DNA of 64,000 nucleotides, taken from contig NZ_JAQZAT010000012.1 in assembly GCF_028736925.1 (NCBI RefSeq), positions 62,001-126,000 of the forward strand. Direction: 5' to 3'. The notes under the pieces were generated by a model, which searched no databases, was not told the origin of the DNA, and was given only the letters and a program-made list of their open reading frames with translations. Position numbers and translations under genes: made by a program. Origin of the DNA: Flavivirga sp. 57AJ16. GTDB lineage: Bacteria; Bacteroidota; Bacteroidia; Flavobacteriales; Flavobacteriaceae. This document shows, in pieces, positions 24,294-32,455 of the stretch (position 1 is its first letter; each line of letters starts with the position of its first letter).

Positions 24294-25625
24294 CTATTCT
24301 TTTTCAAAAAACAGCTTTAAAGCTTCAAAATTTTCGGGTTTTGAAACGATATGTTTCTCTTTGTCTAATACAAAATAGGTTGGTGTTGCAGTGACTCCAT
24401 AATCATTGCCAATCTCATTATCCCATTTCCCTGCCCCATAAACATGTATGAATTCTGGATAACTGGATATTAAGCCTTTCCACTCAGTAGCATCTTTTTC
24501 CAAGGCAACAGCAACAACTTTTACTTGACCTTTTTCTTTAGATTGCATGTAGGTGTATAGTTGCGGCACTTCATCTAAACAATGCGAACACGTACTACTC
24601 CAAAATAAAACAACATAATGCTCGGCGCCGTCCAACTTACTTAACTTTTTAGTGATCGTCTTTTTATCTTTTACTATTTCAAGAGAAAAATCGGGAGCTA
24701 CGCTACCTATAGAAAGATTTTTAAATAAAATTAACCCATGTAAAAGTTCTTGGTCATTTAACGATACTGCAATATCCATTAAATAGGTTTCAGCAATATA
24801 ATTAGCGACACTCTCATGGTTTAAGTCTACCATCTGCTGCCATAAATCGACCAACAAAATTCTTTTAACTTTTATTGGAGCATGCTTCATAGCCTCGCAA
24901 AACACATCAATATTATTCTTATAACCAGTTATTTCGTCTTCCGATTTAAACGACATTCCAAACACGTAATTTAACATACGCTCTTCTAAAAAGCTAGAGC
25001 TTTGAAGTGTTTTATTACTAAAATCCACAAAATCAAAATAGTGGGCCTTTAAACTATCAACGTAAGTGTTAACATCTATAAATTTTTTAGGGATGTACGG
25101 TTTGTTGGCCTTAATAAAAGAAAGTGCAATCGTATTTTTTCCAGCAGCCTCAAAACTAGACTGGGTTTCTGCTTGGGCTTTAAAAATAGCCTTTAACGCC
25201 AATATATCTTCGTTTTTTTGTTTGAAATAATTCCCAAGGCTTTGAGTAACCATAGACATACTATTGGTGTAGGCTGCTAATAATTTATTCTCTATTGAGT
25301 TTTGAAAAGTGACCCCTGTTTCAGAATTAAAAGTTAGGTCTATATCTTCTTTCCCATTGTAGATAACATCAAAATTATAATCTTCTTGTGGTACTGCATA
25401 CACCACTCGGTACATTCCTTTAGTCGCAGAAGAGTCTAATTTAAATTGAAAGCTCCCATCCTCTTTTACTTCGGCATTCGCAATATACTTAGACAGTGTT
25501 GGAGTCACTTTATACAACAAAGCAACATTGTAATCTTCTGCTGGTGAAAACTTACCATTAATGGCATGTTGGGCAATAAGAATACTAGGTAATAAAACTA
25601 TTAAAAAGAATAAGCGGTTCAACAT
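24294..25625 (-). CDS. TlpA-like thioredoxin-family protein with DUF4369-like N-terminus
   Basis: 443 residues, signal peptide ending LIAQ. The N-terminal beta domain (NGKFSPAEDYNVALLYKV to about residue 110) resembles the DUF4369 module common in Bacteroidota. A helical middle follows, then a C-terminal thioredoxin fold starting at GSVAPDFSLEIVKDKKTITK. The redox motif is WSSTCSHCLDEVPQL (CxxC, Cys near residues 345-348), and the cis-Pro is in GVTATPTYFVLD. It is a periplasmic thiol-disulfide protein, probably a reductase. It is transcribed alone between mfd and yraN. Confidence 0.88.
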   Translation of the reverse strand: MLNRLFFLIVLLPSILIAQHAINGKFSPAEDYNVALLYKVTPTLSKYIANAEVKEDGSFQFKLDSSATKGMYRVVYAVPQEDYNFDVIYNGKEDIDLTFNSETGVTFQNSIENKLLAAYTNSMSMVTQSLGNYFKQKNEDILALKAIFKAQAETQSSFEAAGKNTIALSFIKANKPYIPKKFIDVNTYVDSLKAHYFDFVDFSNKTLQSSSFLEERMLNYVFGMSFKSEDEITGYKNNIDVFCEAMKHAPIKVKRILLVDLWQQMVDLNHESVANYIAETYLMDIAVSLNDQELLHGLILFKNLSIGSVAPDFSLEIVKDKKTITKKLSKLDGAEHYVVLFWSSTCSHCLDEVPQLYTYMQSKEKGQVKVVAVALEKDATEWKGLISSYPEFIHVYGAGKWDNEIGNDYGVTATPTYFVLDKEKHIVSKPENFEALKLFFEKE

Positions 25626-25664
25626 TATACTTATTTAGATTTCCACTTGTTACTGAAATACTGA

Positions 25665-25712
25665 GATACTGAAACAAATTCAGCACAGGCAAACTCAGCA
25701 CAGGTGCGAGAA
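25665..25712. repeat. Dispersed CTCAGCACAGG repeat fragments
   Basis: TCAGCACAGG occurs twice (25680-25689, 25695-25704) after a run of ACTGAAATACTGAGATACTG; the same decamer is found at 2337 and near 49663. Confidence 0.6.
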
Positions 25713-25771
25713 TAGTATTTTTAAATAAACCTTGAAACTTTACATCAAGGCTCTTTTTAATTAAACAATAA

Positions 25772-28700
25772 TTAAGCCACAATAATAGGCTTCAATGCTT
25801 TTAATGCTTGTTTTACGGATTTTATATTATCGAATGTAAGCATTAAACGCAATCCGTTCCGAGTTTGTTTTTCTTTCATTTTACAATTATTTGAATGTGT
25901 TTGTACAAACTGCAATACTTTTGTAAAGTTACTACTTTGGTAGAAATTACTTTGTTGATCGTTAATAAAATAACCAATAAATTTTCCTTTTTTCATGATC
26001 ACTTTTTCAAAACCTATCTTGGTAGCCAACCACTTAACTTGGACACTACTTAACAAGTCGGTCACTTGTTCTGGCAATGCTCCAAAACGATCCAATAATT
26101 CGGCCTCGAAAGCACTTAATTCTTCTTCGGTTTTTAAGTTATTAAGCTGTGTGTATAGACTTAATCGCTCTGCAATATTATTAACATAATTATCTGGAAA
26201 AAGCAATTCGAAATCGGTATCGATAGTCACTTCTTTTACATAAACTTTATCTTCGCCAGGGTCACTGTACAAATCTTTAAATTCATTCTCTTTAAGTTCT
26301 TCAATGGCCTCATTTAATATTTTTTGGTAGGTATCGAAGCCTATTTCATTTATAAAACCACTTTGTTCCCCTCCTAACAAATCACCAGCACCACGAATTT
26401 CTAGATCTTTCATAGCTATATTAAAACCACTTCCTAGCTCTGTAAACTGCTCTAAGGCCGTGATACGCTTTCGTGCATCATCTGTCATGGCAGAATATTC
26501 CGGTGTAATAAAATAACAGAACGCTTTTTTATTACTTCTCCCTACGCGGCCTCGCATTTGGTGTAAATCACTCAATCCAAAGTTATTGGCATTATTGATA
26601 AAAATGGTATTCGCATTTGGCACATCAAGGCCACTTTCAACAATAGTAGTGCTTACCAAAACATCAAACGCACCATCCATAAATGCCAACATAAGCTGTT
26701 CTAGTTTTTTTCCATCCATCTGCCCATGTCCAATACCAATTTTAGCATCTGGTACTAAACGTTGAATCATCCCCGCGACTTCCTTAATATTTTCAATACG
26801 GTTATGAATGAAAAATATCTGTCCGCCGCGTTCAATTTCATAGCTCACCGCATCCCTAATCGTGTCTTCACTAAAACGAATCACATGGCTTTCAATAGGG
26901 TAACGATTTGGTGGTGGTGTTGTAATAACCGATAAATCACGCGCTGCCATTAAACTAAACTGAAGCGTTCTGGGTATTGGCGTTGCCGTGAGCGTCAATA
27001 CATCAACATTCTCTTTTAATGTTTTTAATTTTTCCTTTACTGCGACGCCAAATTTTTGCTCTTCATCCACAATCAATAACCCTAAATCGTTAAATTTTAC
27101 ATTTTTATTAACAAGTTGATGCGTGCCTATAATAATATCTACATGTCCTTTTTCTAAGCCTTCAAGGGTTTCACGTTTTTCTTTAGCTGTTCTAAAACGA
27201 TTTATATAATCGACAGTAACAGGGAAATCTTTTAATCGTTCCCTAAATGTTCTGTAATGTTGGTATGCCAAAATAGTAGTCGGCACTAAAACGGCTACTT
27301 GTTTACCATTATCTACGGCTTTAAATGCTGCTCGAATGGCGACTTCGGTCTTTCCAAAACCAACATCACCACAGATCAATCTATCCATGGGGCGTTCGCT
27401 TTCCATATCTGCCTTAATATCTGCAGTTGCCGTGCTTTGGTCTGGCGTATCTTCATAAATAAAAGAGGCTTCCAACTCGTGCTGCATATAACTATCTGGA
27501 TTGTATTGATAGCCCTTTTCTGTTTTACGTTTTGCGTAAAGCTTTATTAGGTTAAATGCCACGTGCTTTACACGGGCCTTGGTTTTTTGTTTTAAGGTTT
27601 TCCAAGCCGTACTGCCAAGTTTATATATTTTAGGTGGCTTTCCATCTTTACCATTAAACTTGGTAATTTTATGCAGCGAGTGAATACTTAAATATAATAC
27701 ATCACGTTCTCCATAAACCAACTTGATAGCCTCTTGCTTTTTACCCTCTACATCTATTTTCTGCAAGCCGCCAAAACGGCCAATACCATGATCGATATGT
27801 GTAACATAATCGCCAATATCTAAATTAGTGAGTTCTTTTAAGGTAATGGCCTGCTTCTTCGCATAACCGTTTTTAAGATGAAATTTATGATAACGTTCAA
27901 AAATCTGATGGTCTGTATAGCATACTATTTTATTATCATGATCAATAAATCCCTGGTGTAAAGAAAGTACAATAGTTTTATAAGAGACCTCTTCTTCAAC
28001 ATCATCAAAAATATCCTTAAAACGTTTTGCCTGTTGCTCACTTACACAGGCAATATAGTTAGTAAAGCCTTTGTTATAATTGGTGTTTAGATCTTCTATT
28101 AAAAGATGGAACTGTTTATTAAATGATGGTTGTGGTGTGGTGTTATACTGAATGGTTTGAGAGGCTTCACTATGTTCAGAATGGCAAAAGATATTCTGTG
28201 TACCAAACTCAATAATTGAAAAATCCAATAATTGCTTTTTCAATAATACCGAATTACAAAACAATTCGCTTGGTTCGGCATGTTTAACGGCTGTTGAAAG
28301 CGTTTTAAATGCGTCTTCTGCTTTATGGTAAAAATCATCAATTCTTGAAAACAATAAGTCGGCATTCTTTAAACAAACCACTGTTTTTTGGGCTATGTAC
28401 TTAAGAAAACTTTGCCTTTTTTCTTCTAAAAATTTATTGGCAACATTAGGGATGATACTAATTTTCTTAATCTGTTCTACCGAGAGTTGTGTTTCTACAT
28501 CGAAGGTTCTTATGCTATCTACTTCATCTCCAAAAAACTCTATCCTATAGGGTTCGTCATGCGAAAATGAAAACACATCTACAATACCACCACGTACTGA
28601 AAACTCGCCTGGTTCGGTCACAAAATCAACCCGTTTAAATTGGTACTCGAACAATACTTCGTTCACAAAATCTATAGACAACTTTTCGCCAATGGATACT

Positions 28701-29167
28701 TTTAAGGTATTACGTTCCAGTTCTTTTCTAGTCACTACTTTTTCGAAAAGGGCATCGGGATAGGTAACTATTATAGCTGGTTTTTTTCGTGAATTAATAC
28801 GATTTAAGACCTCGGCACGTAGTAATACATTGGCATTATCCGTTTCTTCTATTTGATAAGGTCTGCGGTAGCTTCCCGGGTAGAACAATACATCCTTATC
28901 ACTACACAGCTGCTCTAAGTCATTTAAATAAAATGCCGCTTCTTCTTTGTCGTTAAAAACAATTAAAAAGGGCTTGTCGGCTTGTTTAAAAATGCTAGAA
29001 ATTACAAATGAAAAGGAGGATCCTACGAGTCCTGTTAAATGTACCTTTGGTTTATCTTCAATCTTTCGGTTTTTCTCTAAATAAGTTGGGTCATAAGGTT
29101 GGGGTTGGGCAATAGTGGTTTGCAGATTTTGCATTTGCAAAGTCTGTGCGTAGGTTTGTTCAAGCAT
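25772..29167 (-). CDS. mfd: Transcription-repair coupling factor Mfd
   Basis: 1131 residues from ATG 29167; a GTG four codons upstream is less likely. Order: UvrB-homology module (LTGLVGSSFSFVISSIF, YRRPYQIEETDNANVLLRAE), RNA polymerase-interacting domain (LTNLDIGDYVTHIDHGIGRF), RecG-like helicase with Walker A GDVGFGKTEVAIRAA and DEEQ box IVDEEQKFGV, TATPIPRTLQ, and the TRCF C-terminal domain. It removes RNA polymerase stalled at lesions and recruits UvrA. In the middle, a short in-frame stretch CHSEHSEAS is encoded by 28161-28186, which is a copy of the dispersed TGTCATTCTGAGC repeat; it replaces a poorly conserved linker and should be tolerated. Confidence 0.97.
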   Translation of the reverse strand: MLEQTYAQTLQMQNLQTTIAQPQPYDPTYLEKNRKIEDKPKVHLTGLVGSSFSFVISSIFKQADKPFLIVFNDKEEAAFYLNDLEQLCSDKDVLFYPGSYRRPYQIEETDNANVLLRAEVLNRINSRKKPAIIVTYPDALFEKVVTRKELERNTLKVSIGEKLSIDFVNEVLFEYQFKRVDFVTEPGEFSVRGGIVDVFSFSHDEPYRIEFFGDEVDSIRTFDVETQLSVEQIKKISIIPNVANKFLEEKRQSFLKYIAQKTVVCLKNADLLFSRIDDFYHKAEDAFKTLSTAVKHAEPSELFCNSVLLKKQLLDFSIIEFGTQNIFCHSEHSEASQTIQYNTTPQPSFNKQFHLLIEDLNTNYNKGFTNYIACVSEQQAKRFKDIFDDVEEEVSYKTIVLSLHQGFIDHDNKIVCYTDHQIFERYHKFHLKNGYAKKQAITLKELTNLDIGDYVTHIDHGIGRFGGLQKIDVEGKKQEAIKLVYGERDVLYLSIHSLHKITKFNGKDGKPPKIYKLGSTAWKTLKQKTKARVKHVAFNLIKLYAKRKTEKGYQYNPDSYMQHELEASFIYEDTPDQSTATADIKADMESERPMDRLICGDVGFGKTEVAIRAAFKAVDNGKQVAVLVPTTILAYQHYRTFRERLKDFPVTVDYINRFRTAKEKRETLEGLEKGHVDIIIGTHQLVNKNVKFNDLGLLIVDEEQKFGVAVKEKLKTLKENVDVLTLTATPIPRTLQFSLMAARDLSVITTPPPNRYPIESHVIRFSEDTIRDAVSYEIERGGQIFFIHNRIENIKEVAGMIQRLVPDAKIGIGHGQMDGKKLEQLMLAFMDGAFDVLVSTTIVESGLDVPNANTIFINNANNFGLSDLHQMRGRVGRSNKKAFCYFITPEYSAMTDDARKRITALEQFTELGSGFNIAMKDLEIRGAGDLLGGEQSGFINEIGFDTYQKILNEAIEELKENEFKDLYSDPGEDKVYVKEVTIDTDFELLFPDNYVNNIAERLSLYTQLNNLKTEEELSAFEAELLDRFGALPEQVTDLLSSVQVKWLATKIGFEKVIMKKGKFIGYFINDQQSNFYQSSNFTKVLQFVQTHSNNCKMKEKQTRNGLRLMLTFDNIKSVKQALKALKPIIVA
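28161..28186. repeat. Dispersed repeat inserted in frame in mfd
   Basis: On the minus strand it reads TGCCATTCTGAACATAGTGA, then AGCCTC, an evident relative of TGTCATTCTGAGC-GTGAAGAATCTC; translated CHSEHSEAS. Confidence 0.65.
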
Positions 29168-29202
29168 GATTTTACTCACCTAATTTTTATGGTTTAATAG
29201 TA

Positions 29203-29210
29203 CAAATATA
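29203..29210 (-). promoter_or_regulatory. mfd promoter -7 element
   Basis: TATATTTG on the minus strand, 35 bases before the chosen ATG. Confidence 0.55.
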
Positions 29211-29590
29211 GGATTTACTGTTTTTTTTATAAGTTAAATCTAAATGAAATTTAAAAGATTTTATAAATCATGATTTCGCATGGGACTTGCCTATTAAAAA
29301 CTATAATGTACACATACCTATTATACACATGTCATGTATATAAAGTTAAGTGCAAATATTGCAGATCCCTACGAAATAACAAGACCCAAAAATCGACAGG
29401 TAATCGCGTTGCACGCTCCTCTTTATAAGGTTTAAAAAGATATTGAGGCCATGTAAAAAAACCCTGTGTTTTAATTTAAAAAAGAACCTGTGTTTTATTT
29501 ATAGTTTCTCTGTCCATTTTTATTTGTTAATATTGAGTAAAGTAGCATCTACTTTATGCTATTTTCATTTCATTTTATATAAAAAATATG

Positions 29591-29598
29591 TAGGTTTG
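29591..29598 (+). promoter_or_regulatory. TerB gene promoter -7 element
   Basis: TAGGTTTG, 28 bases before the ATG at 29627. Confidence 0.55.
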
Positions 29599-29626
29599 CA
29601 CGACTTTAAAACAAAAAGAACAAGAT

Positions 29627-30058
29627 ATGTCGTTTTCAGATTTATTTGATAGTGGATTTAAAAAGCGTAATGAGGCCCATTTCGCTGCTATTGTAAGAGT
29701 TGCCATGGATGATGGTATTATTACCCCAGAGGAACAAGCTTTTTTGGATAGATTAGCACAGAGGCTAGAGATTGGCGAAGGAGATTATAAAACTATTTTA
29801 AAGAATTATAAATCGCACCCTATAAACCCGCCCGTATCTTACGATATCCGTTTAGAACGTTTATATGATTTAGTACGTATGGTACATGTAGATACGATTA
29901 AAGGGGATTCTGAAAATTTACTGTTGAAAAAAATTGGTGTAGGTCTTGGTTTTCATGCTGTTAATGTAAAATATATTATAGACAAGGCTTTAACCCTAGT
30001 AAATAATGGTACAGACTTAGATACTTTTATTCATGAAATGAAACATATGAATAGATAA
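29627..30058 (+). CDS. TerB-family protein
   Basis: 143 residues, all-helical, no signal peptide. The TerB/TerB-like metal-binding domain is visible: HFAAIVRVAMDDGIITPEEQ with the Asp-Gly-x-Ile-x-x-x-Glu motif, then LVRMVHVDTIKGDSENLLLKKI with a second acidic set in the C-terminal half. Such domains are found in tellurite-resistance and phage-defence-related proteins and in DjlA; the single-domain form has no firm function. A second TerB domain, fused to DnaJ, is encoded at 49.7 kb. It is transcribed alone and is followed by a MITE and a strong hairpin terminator. Confidence 0.85.
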   Translation: MSFSDLFDSGFKKRNEAHFAAIVRVAMDDGIITPEEQAFLDRLAQRLEIGEGDYKTILKNYKSHPINPPVSYDIRLERLYDLVRMVHVDTIKGDSENLLLKKIGVGLGFHAVNVKYIIDKALTLVNNGTDLDTFIHEMKHMNR

Positions 30059-30077
30059 TAATTCTATTCTACTCAAT

Positions 30078-30237
30078 GAACTCATCTTGACTTTTTGTGT
30101 TTAACCGAAAATGAGATAAAATTTGTTCAGATGAGGCACTTTTTGAAAGGCATAGTATCGCTACGGTTAAGAAAAGTAACGAAATATGGACGGATTTTAG
30201 CCATTTTTTAGGAAATAGTAAAAGTCAAGATGAGTTC
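30078..30237 (+). mobile_element. MITE-like element, copy A
   Basis: 160 bp with ends GAACTCATCTTGACTTTT and AAAAGTCAAGATGAGTTC (18-bp perfect inverted repeat). It is flanked by AAT on both sides (30075-30077, 30238-30240). It is nearly identical to copy B at 53431 and shares the central hairpin GCATAG-ATCGCTA. It encodes no transposase. It lies between the TerB stop and its terminator. Confidence 0.88.
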
Positions 30238-30243
30238 AATAAT

Positions 30244-30279
30244 AAAAAAATGCGTTAGTTTAAAACTAACGCATTTTTT
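30244..30279 (+). terminator. Bidirectional hairpin terminator
   Basis: AAAAAATGCGTTAG pairs with CTAACGCATTTTTT around a short loop, between the convergent TerB and outer-membrane protein genes. Confidence 0.85.
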
Positions 30280-30334
30280 ATGAAATTTCGCAGAGGCAAA
30301 GTTTTTCTTTTAGGGCCCCTTATTGTACTCATTA

Positions 30335-31546
30335 TCAAAAATACTTAGACAAGCTAAATCTTAAAAAACTATCTTCTTTAAAATTAGATAGTATAAATTC
30401 GTTTGCATCAATAGTACTAAAAACCCTTGCCTCTACCTCAGCGGTCCAACTACTTCCAAAACGTCTGGACGCTTCGATACTAAAAATTTTACTGCTCGAT
30501 TCTAAATCTAAAATACCGCCGATTAAAATAGCCGTGTCCTGCGTATCATTAAAAGCAATTCTACTTCCAAAAAACACATCGTTCTGTAAGGCATTTAAGG
30601 CCCATTCGTCGCGTTCGTCATAAAGATATTCTCCTAGTAATCCAATATCCAGCCCATTGCCATCAATATTACTGAAGGTAAACTCTAAACCTGCCACCAA
30701 GGCAAAGAAATCCTGTGCTTTAGACGACCTGTAAATAGACTCCAATTTCCATAAAAAAGCATTGTGGGTAATCTGTAAATCTAACCCGGTTTGATTAATT
30801 ACTGGATAAAATGCGTTAACATGACCTAATGGGTCAAAAGTGAATAAAGGTTCTCTTCCGTTTCCATAAAAATGGGTCAATCCCACATCAAAAGCTCCAA
30901 AATAGTGTTTCCATCTAAGGGCCACATCCTGACGCCATTCCTTGGCACTGCTTTCGTATTGCAGATCATCTTTGTCTATAACTACTGGAAACCTTAATCG
31001 TCCCTTTATTCCAGAAAAGGTTCGCTTTCTATGATATGGCAAGTAAAAGAAATTGAAACTACCTAGATTCTTGGTTGTATAAGTAAACTGAACCATTGGC
31101 TGTCCTAATTTATCTTCGCCATCAAAAGATTCGACAGCATCCGTTTGATTTATAATATCTACCAAATGGTTACTCTCAGCAACACCCCAATATATTTTTT
31201 TAAGACCTATACTTAATTCCCATGATTTTTTTGCTTTTTGATAATATAGTTCCCTAATGTCCCAATGTGTTCGCTCATCATCAACATCCAATCTAAAAAA
31301 TCCAGTCATATTAAACTGCTCATAACCTTTATTCCAATCTAATGAATATTCTGGTGTAAAAGCTACAGAAGGAAAATGTTGTTTTTGACCATTAAATGCT
31401 GCATCATCATAAAAGTATCTGTATTCTGCCTCAATTTCTAATTCGAAATCCTGATTTATTTTATTTTCTTCATTTTGAGCATGTAATATATCAATGCCCG
31501 TAAAAAAAATGAAAATAATGGTATTGAGTATTATTTTTTGATTCAT
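30335..31546 (-). CDS. Outer-membrane beta-barrel protein of an RND exporter operon
   Basis: 403 residues, signal peptide ending ILHAQ near residue 23, then alternating strands with many aromatic girdle residues (SWELSIGLKKIYWGVAESNH, WKHYFGAFDVGLTHFYGNG) and a terminal strand SFLRFSLSKYF ending in Phe. This is a porin-like barrel comparable to DUF1302/alginate-export-type proteins that accompany MMPL exporters. It is the last gene of the TetR-MMPL-LolA-like operon, after a 117-base gap containing a long-range hairpin. It probably forms the outer-membrane part of the export route; the substrate is unknown. Confidence 0.82.
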   Translation of the reverse strand: MNQKIILNTIIFIFFTGIDILHAQNEENKINQDFELEIEAEYRYFYDDAAFNGQKQHFPSVAFTPEYSLDWNKGYEQFNMTGFFRLDVDDERTHWDIRELYYQKAKKSWELSIGLKKIYWGVAESNHLVDIINQTDAVESFDGEDKLGQPMVQFTYTTKNLGSFNFFYLPYHRKRTFSGIKGRLRFPVVIDKDDLQYESSAKEWRQDVALRWKHYFGAFDVGLTHFYGNGREPLFTFDPLGHVNAFYPVINQTGLDLQITHNAFLWKLESIYRSSKAQDFFALVAGLEFTFSNIDGNGLDIGLLGEYLYDERDEWALNALQNDVFFGSRIAFNDTQDTAILIGGILDLESSSKIFSIEASRRFGSSWTAEVEARVFSTIDANEFILSNFKEDSFLRFSLSKYF

Positions 31547-31559
31547 TCTGTTTCATTAA

Positions 31560-31651
31560 AAAAGCAACACCAAAAGACAATCGCTAATCCTGTTTTAACC
31601 AACTAACTAACAAAGAACATTGGGAAAAGTTAGTCTATATGGTGTTGCTTT
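31560..31651 (-). repeat. Long-range inverted repeat between operon genes
   Basis: AAAGCAACACCA (31560-31571) pairs with TGGTGTTGCTTT (31640-31651). It fills the gap between the LolA-like and outer-membrane genes and could attenuate or stabilise the downstream mRNA. Confidence 0.5.
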
Positions 31652-31663
31652 ACTTGAGTTAGT

Positions 31664-32434
31664 CTAACCTCCTATTCTTTTTAGTGCGACCTGGGTGAAA
31701 TCTTCGTCAGAAAGATTTACATTAAAATCATAGTCGCTAAACTCGAGGATCGTTTCTTTATTACTTTGGTGATTTTTCATAACAAACGTACCAGCTCTCC
31801 AAAATTTGTTCTTATAAATTTTATAATTACTGTAAACCAATGTTTTTAATAGTGCATTTTTTCTGTCGTAAAACTCCACTTTTTCAAAACGATATCCTTT
31901 GTCTTTATTATAGGTTACTAAGCGTCTTGTGTATCCAGACTTTGGATCTACTGGGTCTTGCTCAACAACGACAAGGCTTCCTTTTTCTTCAATAAACTTG
32001 TATTTATATTTTTCAACTTCTTGCGACGATAAATCTTCATATGCGAATTCGCTCCCTACAAAAGGCCCTGATTTATTGTTAGATGAAATTCTTTTCACTC
32101 GTTTAATAGATGGTAAAAACAACCATTGGTCGTCCGAACCAACCTTATGTGTAAATGTGAGTGTGGATGTTCCCTTAACATCTTTAGGACTATTAAAAAC
32201 GATAAGGGATTTATCACCATCTTCATGAAGTTCTAATGTTTTTGTTGTGAGCGAACGTTCACTGGTTTGTCCGTTTTTATTTTTAAGTGTCATTTTTAAG
32301 TTCACTGTAGAGCTATTAAATCCCAAATCTGCTTGTTCTGCAGCTTTAGCAATTTCTAACCCGAGTTCTTCTGGCGTTTGTGCCTGGATACCTAAAGTGA
32401 TTAATGCTGTTATTACAAAAATTGTTTTTTTCAT
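31664..32434 (-). CDS. LolA-like outer-membrane lipoprotein-sorting family protein
   Basis: 256 residues with a signal peptide (ALITLGIQAQ). The body matches the LolA-like family linked with MMPL transporters: NLKMTLKNKNGQTSERSL, KGTSTLTFTHKVGSDDQWLF, LPSIKRVKRISSNNKSGPF, VGSEFAYEDLSSQEVEKY, and YTRRLVTYNKDKGYRFEKVE. The half-barrel of such proteins binds hydrophobic cargo in the periplasm. Sitting between an RND pump gene and an outer-membrane barrel gene, it is a likely carrier of a lipid-like substrate from pump to outer membrane. The gap to the RND gene is 21 bases. Confidence 0.88.
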   Translation of the reverse strand: MKKTIFVITALITLGIQAQTPEELGLEIAKAAEQADLGFNSSTVNLKMTLKNKNGQTSERSLTTKTLELHEDGDKSLIVFNSPKDVKGTSTLTFTHKVGSDDQWLFLPSIKRVKRISSNNKSGPFVGSEFAYEDLSSQEVEKYKYKFIEEKGSLVVVEQDPVDPKSGYTRRLVTYNKDKGYRFEKVEFYDRKNALLKTLVYSNYKIYKNKFWRAGTFVMKNHQSNKETILEFSDYDFNVNLSDEDFTQVALKRIGG

Positions 32435-32455
32435 TTTTTTATGTTTTTAATTGAT

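Larger units (their letters stand above)
29168..29626. other. Intergenic stretch between mfd and the TerB gene
   Basis: It holds the mfd promoter element TATATTTG (minus strand, 29203-29210) and that of the TerB gene TAGGTTTG (29591-29598). A direct repeat CCTGTGTTTTA occurs twice (about 29462 and 29488). A 68-codon frame at 29443-29649 has a composition unlike a protein and overlaps the promoter; no gene is called. Confidence 0.5.

Noticed and set aside
29443-29649. 68-codon ORF upstream of the TerB gene
   Set aside because: It runs across the TAGGTTTG promoter and into the TerB gene, and its Phe/Leu/Lys composition looks like chance in AT-rich DNA.
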